This document shows positions 1 through 8,001 of a DNA stretch of 39,932 bases, piece after piece. Numbering within the stretch: the stretch's first letter is position 1; each line of letters begins with the position of its first letter. The position numbers and the translations under genes are program-made. Source of the DNA: an uncultured Bacteroidota bacterium (GTDB lineage Bacteria > Bacteroidota > Bacteroidia > 2-12-FULL-35-15); assembly GCA_903870175.1 (NCBI GenBank), contig CAIQBY010000055.1:1-39932 (forward strand), given 5' to 3'. The notes beneath the pieces are model-generated. The model was not told the origin of the DNA. It made no database searches and saw nothing but the letters and a program-made list of their open reading frames with translations.

Positions 1-2088
1 AATTTCAGGATCCTCGGCTTTTAAAGTATAATCATCGGTAGCAACAAGTTTAGTAATCATAAAACCGCCTTTGCCATTTGTAGTTACAGTTTTAACTAAA
101 TCACCCTTTGAATTAATCACATCGATATTTTTATTTGCGTATGGTTTGCAATTAATATCAAACACAACCCCATCAGCAGAAATAGTATTTACTGTCGGGA
201 CAACAGTTGCATTGTTTATTGTATTATCCTTTTTAGTTGTATTATCAGTTTTGTTAATTGGAGGATTTGTATTAGTTCCTTTTTCAACCGCAATAGATTT
301 ATCAGCAGTAGCATTATCCTTTTTAGTTGTGTTGTCAGTTTTGTTAATTGGAGGATTTGCATTAGTTCCTTTTTCAACCGCAACAGATTTATCAGCAGTT
401 GTATTATCCTTTTTAGTTATATTATCGGTTTTGTTAATTGGAGGATTTGTATTTGATGCTGAAGTTTTTTCAACAGAAATAGGTGATCCTTTTTTTGCAG
501 GCATCAAATGAAATTCCTTTTTTATTTCTTTATAAACTGCTTCATAAGGTCCCCATTCTTCCGTCATAAACTCCTGTCCATTTTGCTGATAGGAAACGGT
601 ATACTTAACATTTGGAGGCAAAATAAAAATAAAACTTCCGTCACGCATCAAAACTTTGGAAACATAATTCATTCCTGATTCATTATTTAAAGCATAAATT
701 TCTATATCCGAAGGAAGAGGATCTCCTTCAGCCGGAATCACAAGTCCCTTTATCAGAACTACAGATTCTTCCTTTTTTTCAGGAGCAGTAGCCATATAAA
801 TATCCTTATCTCCAAGTCCGCCTGCTCTTAATGAAGAAGTGAAATATCCTCTCTTACCATCAGGTGAAGTCGTATAATAAATATCGTTATCTGTTGTATT
901 TATTGGGTATCCTATATTTTGTGGTTCCGCCCAACCTTTATCAGTTTTATCAGACCAGAAAATGTCAAATCCACCCATTGTATTATGACCGGTAGAACTG
1001 AAAAATAAAACATCGTCTGCAGAAATAAAAGGGGAATCCTCGTCATATTCAGTGTTTATCGGAGCGCCTAAATTAGTTGCCTTGCTCCATTTCCCATTTG
1101 GTAATTTTACACATGTCCAAATGTCGCGCCCTCCAAGTCCACCTGGCCTGTCACTCACAAAATAGATTGTGTTTCCATCTGGCGTCAAACATGCACTGGG
1201 CTCCCAATGCGATGTATTGATATCTCCTTCCAAAGGCATTGGTGTAGTCCAATCCGTCCCTTGTAAATGACTTTCAAAAATATCTCCGCCATTTGTATTT
1301 TTATAAATTAATAATGTTTGCCCATCAGCTATCAAGCCAACACTTGCTTCATGTTCATCAGTATTTATAAAAGGACTTATTGGTTTTGCAGATTCCCATG
1401 TTCCGTCATTTTTTTTGTGAGAAATATAAATATCCTCAAAGTAATCTCCTTCGAAAGTTAAGTCACCTCCAGTACTTCCGGGTCTGCGGGAAGTAAAAAT
1501 AATTGTTTTTTCGTCAGCCGAAAGAACGGATGCATAATCTGGATAAGCTGAATTAATACTATCGCCTAAATTACTAATATTAAAAGATACAGGTGTTGAA
1601 ACTAATTGTTTGGCATTTTTACTTATTTCAATCATTCTATCCACATCTTTTATCAAAGCAGAATGTTTCGAAGGTGTTAAATATGATTTGAATTTTATAT
1701 AATTTGTAATTGCCTCGTCAAATTTATAATTCAGATGAAGCGCCAATCCGTAATAGTAGTAAGCGTTAACAGGTGCTATCTTTTCATCTTTTGCATCCTC
1801 ATCATAAAATTTGGTTGTACTCTTTACAGCTTTCTCAAGATATTTTGCTGCTTTTCCCTTTGTTGCTTCGGTTTTAATATAGCAATATCCTATTTTGTAG
1901 TTAATATTAGCATTGGTTGAATCAATAGCGTATGCCTGCAAAAAACTTTTTAATGCCTGTGGGTAGTTTTCCTCAAGAATCAGATAATTCCCTTCCGCAA
2001 ATTTTTCATTGTAAATCGATCTGTCTTGTGATTTGGATGAAAATGTAAAAGTGAAAAAAATAAAAAATAAGAGTAAAAATTTTTTCAT
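1..2088 (-). CDS. PorE-like TPR/PD40 outer-membrane-associated protein, partial (C-terminus off left edge)
   Basis: The minus frame stays open from an ATG at 2088 to base 1, giving 696 codons without a stop. It starts with a signal peptide (MKKFLLLFFIFF..., about residues 1-20). A TPR-like helical region follows (about 24-130), then PD40/WD40-like beta-propeller repeats (about 185-440) with the hallmark strings FTSRRPG, YFVSDRPGGLGGRDIW and GGFDIFW. Next come a carboxypeptidase-regulatory-like domain (about 450-540), a 30-residue Lys/Asn/Thr-rich repeat (about 544-622) and the start of a second regulatory-like domain. Two paralogues follow at 2597 and 6292. By analogy with PorE, a peptidoglycan-binding OmpA domain is expected beyond the window edge, but it is not visible here. 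The family is secure; the exact role is inferred. Confidence 0.85.
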   Translation of the reverse strand, partial: MKKFLLLFFIFFTFTFSSKSQDRSIYNEKFAEGNYLILEENYPQALKSFLQAYAIDSTNANINYKIGYCYIKTEATKGKAAKYLEKAVKSTTKFYDEDAKDEKIAPVNAYYYYGLALHLNYKFDEAITNYIKFKSYLTPSKHSALIKDVDRMIEISKNAKQLVSTPVSFNISNLGDSINSAYPDYASVLSADEKTIIFTSRRPGSTGGDLTFEGDYFEDIYISHKKNDGTWESAKPISPFINTDEHEASVGLIADGQTLLIYKNTNGGDIFESHLQGTDWTTPMPLEGDINTSHWEPSACLTPDGNTIYFVSDRPGGLGGRDIWTCVKLPNGKWSKATNLGAPINTEYDEDSPFISADDVLFFSSTGHNTMGGFDIFWSDKTDKGWAEPQNIGYPINTTDNDIYYTTSPDGKRGYFTSSLRAGGLGDKDIYMATAPEKKEESVVLIKGLVIPAEGDPLPSDIEIYALNNESGMNYVSKVLMRDGSFIFILPPNVKYTVSYQQNGQEFMTEEWGPYEAVYKEIKKEFHLMPAKKGSPISVEKTSASNTNPPINKTDNITKKDNTTADKSVAVEKGTNANPPINKTDNTTKKDNATADKSIAVEKGTNTNPPINKTDNTTKKDNTINNATVVPTVNTISADGVVFDINCKPYANKNIDVINSKGDLVKTVTTNGKGGFMITKLVATDDYTLKAEDPEI
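221..457 (-). repeat. 90-bp in-frame tandem repeat inside the PorE-like gene (about 2.6 copies)
   Basis: Near-identical units start at 221, 311 and 401 (period 90 bp), and the third is cut short near 457. Each full unit encodes 30 residues containing NPPINKTDN, TKKDN and TADKS. Copies differ by only a few bases, so the duplication is recent or homogenised. It forms a charged, low-complexity linker between two folded domains. The period is a multiple of three, so copy-number change would keep the frame. Confidence 0.9.
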
Positions 2089-2337
2089 TTGGTGTTGTTT
2101 AAATATAATATTTTCAATAACGGTTTTTGTTATAAGGCGTAAAACTAATAAAATTTAATCAATAATAAACAAATACTAAACTAAATCAGTAATTTATAAT
2201 ATTTTTAAGTACTTATCCCTATGATTATTTTTTCTATATACTTATTTAATTTCATTCTCTCTACTTTCTTATTTCTTTTACCTACCTTTGTTATCTAAAC
2301 TAAAAACACAACTCTAAATGGAGTTTTACATGAAAAT
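2089..2337. other. AT-rich intergenic region with a possible remnant mini-ORF at its right end
   Basis: No gene of normal size is found between the PorE-like gene at 2088 and the small ORF at 2338-2556. No convincing promoter motif or terminator hairpin was found. Just to the right, on the plus strand, 2353-2418 reads as a 21-codon glycine-zipper-like peptide (MGSLIGYALGKFGNG...). It has no obvious expression signal and may be the tail of a decayed gene. Confidence 0.5.
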
Positions 2338-2556
2338 TCAATTGGCACTATCATGGGTTCTCTTATCGGGTATGCGCTTGGTAAATTTGGAAATGGCTCT
2401 GGTAATGAAAAAAAATAATAAATTACTTATAGCATTCGTTTCTTGAAGTATAATTCGATTGCGTTTTCTATCTTTTATTAATATAAATATTAACATAATA
2501 ATTGCAGAAATACCCATAAAAGAAATACCGATAATGTTTAATATGTTTGTTGCCAT
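2338..2556 (-). CDS. Hypothetical small single-pass membrane protein
   Basis: A 72-codon ORF starts at an ATG preceded by an A-rich stretch typical of starts in this genome. Residues about 6-27 form one hydrophobic helix (IIGISFMGISAIIMLIFILI), followed by a basic segment (KDRKRNR) that would face the cytoplasm. The last 25 residues overlap a plus-strand glycine-rich mini-ORF and look less protein-like, so the gene may be truncated or frameshifted near its end. No family was recognised. It lies between two PorE-like genes on the same strand. It could be spurious. Confidence 0.35.
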   Translation of the reverse strand: MATNILNIIGISFMGISAIIMLIFILIKDRKRNRIILQETNAISNLLFFFITRAISKFTKRIPDKRTHDSAN

Positions 2557-2596
2557 TTTATTTATTTTTAATTAGTTATAAAGTTAAAAAATAATC

Positions 2597-4876
2597 TTAG
2601 GGATAAGTACTTATTTTTATCTCTACTCTCCTGTTTAATTGCATACCTGCTTCATCTGGTTTCCCATTAGGTAATGTATTTGGAGCAAGTGGCATCGTTG
2701 ACCCGAAACCTTTTGCTGTCAATCGTTTCGATTCTATTCCTCGTTTTATTAGTTCATTTACAATTGCCTGAGCCCTATTCTGTGATAAGAGTATATTCGC
2801 TGCCGCATTTCCCTTATTATCAGTATGTCCCTGCACTTCAATCGAAATTGTTGGATTTCTCTTTAATAAGTCAAAAAGTTTTTCAATTTCTATATTTGAT
2901 TCAGGGCGCAAAGTCGCTTTATTTGAATCAAAAAAGATATTGTTAAGTACTATTTTAGCACCAACTGACAATTTATCCAATATAATATTTTTTGATATTA
3001 CAGAATAATCCGGGTTCTTCGGAATATTAATATTTGCCGATTGAAATAAATACCCTTCCGCTTCAAAAGATAAATTATAATTTTCACCGCTTTTCAAAAT
3101 AAAATAATAAGAGCCCGAATCTGCTGTGGTGTAATTAGAACTAATCAGTTGTTTTGTCAAATTGTTTTTTACTACAACTTGCGAGTTCGCGATAGGTTTT
3201 CCATTCACATCTTTTATCGTCCCCGTAATATTCATAGTACCCGAAGTTTTACTTTCCAAATTTACATTCTTTAGTTCAAGTACTTCTTCTATTTCATCAT
3301 AGCTCGTATTGGCTGGTACTTCTATTGTTTCACTTTTTGGCTGAAATCCATTTGCTTCATAATCCAAGGTTAATTTTTTGCCGTTTTTTCCTGGATGAGC
3401 AACGATAATATAACTTCCATTCGACTTATTAGGAGTTATATCTTCATCTGCCGAACCTGCCGGGTCTTTTATAACTATATGTACATTATCAGGAACATTT
3501 TTTGTCCCGTCAAAAGTCATTGTGCCCTTTATTATTGTGTTTTTATCTTCCGGTTTTTCCAGATTTATCATATATAAATCTAGGTCGCCGCGTCCTCCGG
3601 GTCTTACCGAAGCCAAGTAAGCATGTTTACCATCCGCACTTTGCATATAGTCAATATCATCTTCCGTACTGTTAAATGGCGGTCGCAGGTTTTCCGGTTC
3701 ACTCCAGTCTCCGTTTTTATCCTTCACCGATTTAAAAATATCAAACCCTCCCATATTCTTATGACCTTGCGAACTGAAATAAAGTGTATTCCCGTCAGGC
3801 GATATATAAGGCGATTCCTCATCGTAAACCGTGTTGATAACAGGACCAAGATTAGTAGCCACGCCCCACGACCCATCAGGTAATTTTGTCGAAGTCCATA
3901 TATCATCTCCTCCTGCACTGCCTCCATCCTTTCTATTACTTACAAAATATAGTTTATTCCCATCTCTTGTCATTGTCGCAAACGATTCTCTGTTTTTTGT
4001 ATTAATGGTCGAACCCAGAGGAATCAAATTGCCCCAGTTTCTGTCATCCCAGATACTCACATATATATCTCCTTTATTTATATCACGGCAAACAAACATT
4101 TGGCGACTGTCTGCCGATATACTTACCACAGCTTCACTTTCGGTCGAGTTAATGTTCGAACCCACTGATTTAGGCTTATCCCAGCTACCATCCTTTTTCT
4201 TTGCGCACATATAAATATCTTCAAAATACAAATCCTCATCCGTTTTTTCTTCACTCGCTCCACCTGGTCTTCGCGAAGTAAAAAACAAGGTCGATTCATC
4301 CGAATTAACCACCGGATTGTATTCAGGATATGCAGTGTTTATACTGTCTCCAACACTTACAATTTTTATTTTCGATTGATCCAGAAGATAATCAATAGCA
4401 GTTAAATTTATCCCAATCTGATGATCCAAATCAGCAGTCAACTCCTTGTTTTTTGCCCCTTGAATATATTCCTTATATTTATCAAACATCGTATTCGATT
4501 CATTCATCTGATTTCTTAATCTATAAGCAATGCCTAATAAACGATACGTATTTACAGGAGCAGTTTTTTCAGTCGGACTCATCGGATCAAAATTTCTGCT
4601 CACATTTTCAGATGCCTTCTCCAGATATTTCAACGCTTTATGTTTTTCTCCCGATGTTTCCAAATAACATTGCCCAAGTTTATAATTGATATTTGCATTC
4701 ATCGAATCGATATGATAAGCAGCATGCAAATATTTTAAAGCCTGAGTATAATTCAGCTCCAATATCAATAAATTAGCTTCTTTTATATTCTTCGCATAAT
4801 CGGCAGAATTCTTTTTCTGTGCAAAGCCAGACATGCTTATAAATGAAAGCACTAAATAAATAATTTTCTTTTTCAT
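2597..4876 (-). CDS. PorE-like protein: TPR, PD40 propeller, carboxypeptidase-regulatory domain, OmpA C-terminal domain
   Basis: The chosen start is the ATG at 4876 (MKKKIIYLVL..., signal peptide ending near GFAQ). An ATG 12 bp upstream would add only four residues before the signal peptide. In 759 residues there are TPR-like helices (about 25-150), PD40 repeats (about 180-440; FTSRRPGG, YFVSNRKDGGSAGGDDIW, YFSSQGHKNMGGFDIF), a regulatory-like beta-sandwich (about 545-620; ITGTIKDVNGKPIA) and an OmpA-like domain (about 640-755). The OmpA domain keeps the peptidoglycan-binding signature GHTDNKGN...LSQNRAQ. PorE of Porphyromonas gingivalis has this same domain order and anchors T9SS parts to peptidoglycan, but it is a lipoprotein; here no lipobox cysteine is seen. 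Such architectures are common in the phylum, so a true PorE role is inferred. Confidence 0.85.
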   Translation of the reverse strand: MKKKIIYLVLSFISMSGFAQKKNSADYAKNIKEANLLILELNYTQALKYLHAAYHIDSMNANINYKLGQCYLETSGEKHKALKYLEKASENVSRNFDPMSPTEKTAPVNTYRLLGIAYRLRNQMNESNTMFDKYKEYIQGAKNKELTADLDHQIGINLTAIDYLLDQSKIKIVSVGDSINTAYPEYNPVVNSDESTLFFTSRRPGGASEEKTDEDLYFEDIYMCAKKKDGSWDKPKSVGSNINSTESEAVVSISADSRQMFVCRDINKGDIYVSIWDDRNWGNLIPLGSTINTKNRESFATMTRDGNKLYFVSNRKDGGSAGGDDIWTSTKLPDGSWGVATNLGPVINTVYDEESPYISPDGNTLYFSSQGHKNMGGFDIFKSVKDKNGDWSEPENLRPPFNSTEDDIDYMQSADGKHAYLASVRPGGRGDLDLYMINLEKPEDKNTIIKGTMTFDGTKNVPDNVHIVIKDPAGSADEDITPNKSNGSYIIVAHPGKNGKKLTLDYEANGFQPKSETIEVPANTSYDEIEEVLELKNVNLESKTSGTMNITGTIKDVNGKPIANSQVVVKNNLTKQLISSNYTTADSGSYYFILKSGENYNLSFEAEGYLFQSANINIPKNPDYSVISKNIILDKLSVGAKIVLNNIFFDSNKATLRPESNIEIEKLFDLLKRNPTISIEVQGHTDNKGNAAANILLSQNRAQAIVNELIKRGIESKRLTAKGFGSTMPLAPNTLPNGKPDEAGMQLNRRVEIKISTYP

Positions 4877-4918
4877 AATTCGATGCAATACTACTAAATT
4901 AATTTCTCAATAAGTCCA

Positions 4919-4926
4919 CAAATATA
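4919..4926 (-). promoter_or_regulatory. Bacteroidota -7 element (TATATTTG) upstream of the PorE-like gene
   Basis: Read on the minus strand this is TATATTTG, an exact match to the Bacteroidota -7 consensus TAnnTTTG, about 43 bp before the ATG at 4876. A TTG occurs upstream, but at 14 bp instead of the usual 19-20, so the -33 element is not convincing. Confidence 0.45.
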
Positions 4927-5128
4927 GTTTTTTAAAAACGCAATAGTAATAATATTCGTCAAAATGTTTATTGAGGATGAACATTCTTCTTTTTCCCTGC
5001 AAATTCATCTGCCAAAAATTAATAATTAACCTTCTTTCTTATTTACGGATAACTAATTGTTACGAATTTACGAATTAATAAAGTTTTAAAAAATGTGATA
5101 CTTTTTTGTTGTGATAAATATTTATAGT
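4927..5128. other. AT-rich spacer without recognised gene
   Basis: The stretch is AT-rich and has stops in all frames. It holds no hairpin followed by a T-run that would make a clear terminator for the minus-strand gene ending at 5129. Confidence 0.5.
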
Positions 5129-5605
5129 TTATTTATAAGGTATTAATTTATCGCACCCATCAAATTTTAAATATTGAATTGAATCTTTATTCTTCAGTTG
5201 AGAAATATTATACGAAAGGTCTGTGTGGCATACTTTTTTACAGAGATTATCTGTAATAAAATAAAGTTTAATGTTATAATATTTATTTCCTGAATTATCT
5301 TGTTGAAGAATTCCGGCCGTTACCAGTTTATAGGTTAATATCGTCCCGCAACCACATCCATATCCAATTTTAAACTTTAAACAATCATTATCAATTGTAA
5401 AAACATCATTGATGTCTTCATCTTCGCTACAATTAGCTCCACGAACAAAATTATCTTTAACCTTTTCTACATGATAATACCAATCCATGGTTGGTGCTTT
5501 AAACAAACTATCGCTTATAATAATCGGCTCGCAATAATTATGATTTTGCCCTATTGTCATTTTGCTTACAAACAAAAGAATAAATATGGTTATTGATTTT
5601 TTCAT
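5129..5605 (-). CDS. Hypothetical secreted cysteine-containing protein
   Basis: An upstream in-frame start would give 182 residues, but a typical signal peptide begins at the internal ATG 5605 (MKKSITIFILLFVSKMTIGQ), so 158 residues are preferred. The mature part has several cysteines, including a GCGCG cluster near the middle (KFKIGYGCGCGTILTYKL) and a pair near the end (NLCKKVCHTDL), which suggests disulphides in the periplasm or outside the cell. No family was recognised. It lies between two PorE-like genes in the same orientation, and a 21-bp tandem array starts about 210 bp upstream of its start codon. Confidence 0.65.
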   Translation of the reverse strand: MKKSITIFILLFVSKMTIGQNHNYCEPIIISDSLFKAPTMDWYYHVEKVKDNFVRGANCSEDEDINDVFTIDNDCLKFKIGYGCGCGTILTYKLVTAGILQQDNSGNKYYNIKLYFITDNLCKKVCHTDLSYNISQLKNKDSIQYLKFDGCDKLIPYK

Positions 5606-5610
5606 GTTTA

Positions 5611-5690
5611 AATTTAATCCTGAAAGGATTATATGTTTTCTTTTATTTCTATAAACATTTGAACCCTTCAGGTTCATTCCTGTTTTCCTC
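5611..5690. repeat. Pair of short palindromes (REP-like fragment)
   Basis: Two small hairpins lie about 40 bp apart: AATCCTGAAAGGATT (6-bp stem) and GAACCCTTCAGGTTC (5-bp stem). They sit directly upstream of the preferred start of the small secreted protein. They resemble the short palindromic intergenic elements scattered through Bacteroidota genomes. The assignment rests on symmetry only. Confidence 0.35.
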
Positions 5691-5798
5691 CCACAAATCT
5701 ACCTTATTGTACTCATATATACGAGGAGTAATATAAATTTGCAATTTGCCAAACGGAAAATGCCTCCTTAAATCGCTAAACATACATCTTCATTTTCT

Positions 5799-6049
5799 AA
5801 CTATACAACTTCATTTCGAAACTATAGAGTTTCAGAATGAAGTCGTATGGTTTCGATTTGAAACCATAGAGTTTCGAAATGAAGTTGTATGGTTTCGATT
5901 TGAAACTATAGAGTTTCGAAATGAAGTTGTATGGTTTCGATTTGAAACTATAGAGTTTCAGAATGAAGTTGTATGGTTTCGATTTGAAACTATAGAGTTT
6001 CGAATTGAAGTTGTATAGTTTCGAAATGAAGATGTATAGTTGGCGATTT
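5799..6049. repeat. 21-bp tandem array A (about 11 units, alternating in two types; flanked by inverted repeat)
   Basis: From 5818 every 21 bp begins with GAA. Two unit types alternate to give a 42-bp super-period: type 1 contains ACTATAGAGTTTC and type 2 contains GTTGTATGGTTTCGATTT. Units start at 5818, 5839, 5860, 5881, 5902, 5923, 5944, 5965, 5986, 6007 and 6028, and the last has one extra base. The left flank 5799-5826 is the reverse complement of 6014-6041 with one mismatch. Adjacent units can pair as hairpins (TATGGTTTC with GAAACCATA, or with GAAACTATA through one G-U pair). Both strands carry heptad ORFs, judged a by-product of a period divisible by three. Confidence 0.9.
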
Positions 6050-6228
6050 GAACCTCTAAATTGCAAAAAGTAACCATCTTACTTCTTTTAGCAACTGTAT
6101 ATTGTAAAATTGGAGCATACAGTTTGCAAAATGAAGAGGTATAATTAGGAAATCATTTTGGCAATGAAATAACTCTATTTGTACTTTTTGGAGCAAAAAG
6201 TGGTCTTTTCAGAAAATAAGATGAAAAT
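6050..6228. other. Intergenic region, degenerate array-like sequence
   Basis: Right of array A there are scattered fragments resembling array units (gaagaggtataatt, gtatattgtaaaatt), with no regular period and no ORF of interest. It may be the decayed edge of the array. Confidence 0.4.
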
Positions 6229-6269
6229 AAAAAATCCTCTTCCGTATCAAAAAACAAAAAGAGGATTTT
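6229..6269 (-). terminator. Intrinsic terminator of the interrupted PorE-like gene
   Basis: On the minus strand an 11-bp perfect stem (AAAATCCTCTT paired with AAGAGGATTTT, loop 17 nt) ends in a T-run, 22 bp after the stop codon at 6292. The stem is also flanked by A/T on the other side, so it may work weakly in both directions. Confidence 0.75.
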
Positions 6270-6291
6270 AATTTATTTAGAAGAATATCCC

Positions 6292-7998
6292 CTACTTTTT
6301 CACCGCCCCAAAAACCTTCACATACTGATACTGTTCATATACAGCCTTATTCTTAACAGCATCATTCTTATATTCCGGTCCCTGTACCCTTTCCTGTATT
6401 GGCGAAAAAACAATATCCGATTCCTTAATTCCTTTTTGTATCAACGCTTTCAAAATATTATCATGCGCAGTAGTCGCCCGCACATGCACCAGATTTTCAT
6501 TCGTTTTATAAGTTTGAGTCGGCACTGTCGATGCACTTGCTTCTATTGATATTTCATACTTCGGATTCTGTGAAATACAATTATAAAGCGCATCAATAAA
6601 TGCACCGAACTCCCCAGTATTCCGTGCAATATCCTTTTTATTATATTTAAAATTTACCTGGAACACTGTTTTGTTTTCATTACAAGGCACCTGTTTCGCT
6701 TTAATAACCGTATCTTTTTTGGCTATTGTTTCTTTTTTAACAATTGGTTCTTTCTTTGCAATCTCTTTCTTCGCAGGAGTTTCTTTTTTTACTACAGTAT
6801 CTTTTTTTACTGGAGGCACTAATGTCATTTCCCTATTCATCAATTCCTGTTCTGTCATCTTTGTCGGCTCTTTTTCTGGTGGTGTTTTATCCACAACCAC
6901 AGCAGTATCTTCTTTCACACTCTTATCTATTTTTAGTGTATGGTCTACATATTTTTTTGTAGTGTCTTTCACTACTGAGTGATGAACAATCAACGCAGTA
7001 TCAGCCGTACCTTTTCCGTTATAAGGTATTTCACGCCTCAATACAGTATAGCCTAAGCCTTTTGGCGCCTCCAGTTGCTCGCTGTATACTTTTTGTCCGT
7101 TAATATAAAAGTTGGCAATATAATCATCACCTACAGGTATATTAGCTCCAAACTTCCCTGTATTACTATTTACATCAAGCACCTGTGTTGTATCTCCTGT
7201 CCTCATATTCACAAACACAATTTTATTATTCGAAATGTTTTCTGTCGAATTGTTAATAATATTTCCCAGCAAAATAGTTATATCACGAGGCTCATAGTCA
7301 GGGAATTTAATCATATATATATCCTGTGCGCCATACCCGCCTTCTTTATCCGAACTAAAGAAAGCACGTCTTCCATCTGGTGATGTTACCAGAAAAACAT
7401 CGTCATCCGCAGTATTCACAGGATAACCATAATTTATCGGAGGCGACCAAAATCCATTTTCATCATTAATAATAGAAGTAAAAATATCAAACCCTCCCAT
7501 CGAATTATGTCCTTTCGAAGCAAAGAAAATCTGTTTCCCATCCGGGCAAATAAATACTCCATCTTCATCATATTTTGTATTTATCGTTTCTCCTAAATTC
7601 TGTGCAGGTCCCCATTTGCCATTCGGTAATTTCAAACATTTATAAATATCTCTTCCGCCAAATCCGCCAAGCCTGTCACTCACAAAATACAATACTTTAT
7701 TATCGGCACTAAAGCAGGCATGTGTTTCCCAGGCATTCGAATTAATTGGCGACATCTCATATTCAGGCACCCCCCATTCATTTCCTTTCAATTCACTCAC
7801 GTAAATATTTCCATCTCCATTATCATCTTTATAAATCAATAAATTTTTACCGTCTGCCGATAAATTAATACTTGCTTCACAGTCAGGCGAATTAATGTTA
7901 GGGCTTATCAATGTTGCTTTTCCCCACTTGTCATTTTCATAAGTCGAAATATAAATATCTTCCAGATACTGTCCATTAGGCAACTTATAATCACTCAC
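6292..7998 (-). CDS. C-terminal fragment of PorE-like protein (PD40 propeller, Lys-rich linker, divergent OmpA-like end)
   Basis: If translated alone, the first usable start is GTG at 7998, just after the TGA, with no visible ribosome-binding site. The 568 residues contain PD40 repeats (YFVSDRLGGFGGRDIY, FFASKGHNSMGGFDIF, FFSSDKEGGYGAQDIYMI), a beta-sandwich region and a linker of repeated KKE/KKD motifs (about 395-440). The last 130 residues look like a highly diverged OmpA-type domain (YEISIEASAS...RATTAHDNILKALIQKGI) that lacks the GHTD signature. Without its N-terminal half it has no signal peptide, so it would probably not be exported as a separate protein. Confidence 0.7.
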   Translation of the reverse strand: MSDYKLPNGQYLEDIYISTYENDKWGKATLISPNINSPDCEASINLSADGKNLLIYKDDNGDGNIYVSELKGNEWGVPEYEMSPINSNAWETHACFSADNKVLYFVSDRLGGFGGRDIYKCLKLPNGKWGPAQNLGETINTKYDEDGVFICPDGKQIFFASKGHNSMGGFDIFTSIINDENGFWSPPINYGYPVNTADDDVFLVTSPDGRRAFFSSDKEGGYGAQDIYMIKFPDYEPRDITILLGNIINNSTENISNNKIVFVNMRTGDTTQVLDVNSNTGKFGANIPVGDDYIANFYINGQKVYSEQLEAPKGLGYTVLRREIPYNGKGTADTALIVHHSVVKDTTKKYVDHTLKIDKSVKEDTAVVVDKTPPEKEPTKMTEQELMNREMTLVPPVKKDTVVKKETPAKKEIAKKEPIVKKETIAKKDTVIKAKQVPCNENKTVFQVNFKYNKKDIARNTGEFGAFIDALYNCISQNPKYEISIEASASTVPTQTYKTNENLVHVRATTAHDNILKALIQKGIKESDIVFSPIQERVQGPEYKNDAVKNKAVYEQYQYVKVFGAVKK

Positions 7999-8001
7999 AC
8001 C

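Noticed and set aside
71..511. 146-codon plus ORF with repeated hydrophobic segments (membrane protein?)
   Set aside because: It is the antisense shadow of the 30-residue repeat region of the PorE-like gene, whose own frame has clear domains.
2317..2445. 42-codon plus ORF (MEFYMKIQLALSW...)
   Set aside because: It overlaps the better minus-strand candidate, has no family features, and competes with another plus frame over the same bases.
5818..6049. CRISPR array
   Set aside because: Units are contiguous 21-bp repeats with no unique spacers and no cas genes nearby; the same holds for arrays B, C and D.
5797..6066. Open frames on both strands of array A as genes
   Set aside because: They consist only of heptad repeats, are open on both strands because the period is a multiple of three, and lack signal peptide, family match or promoter.
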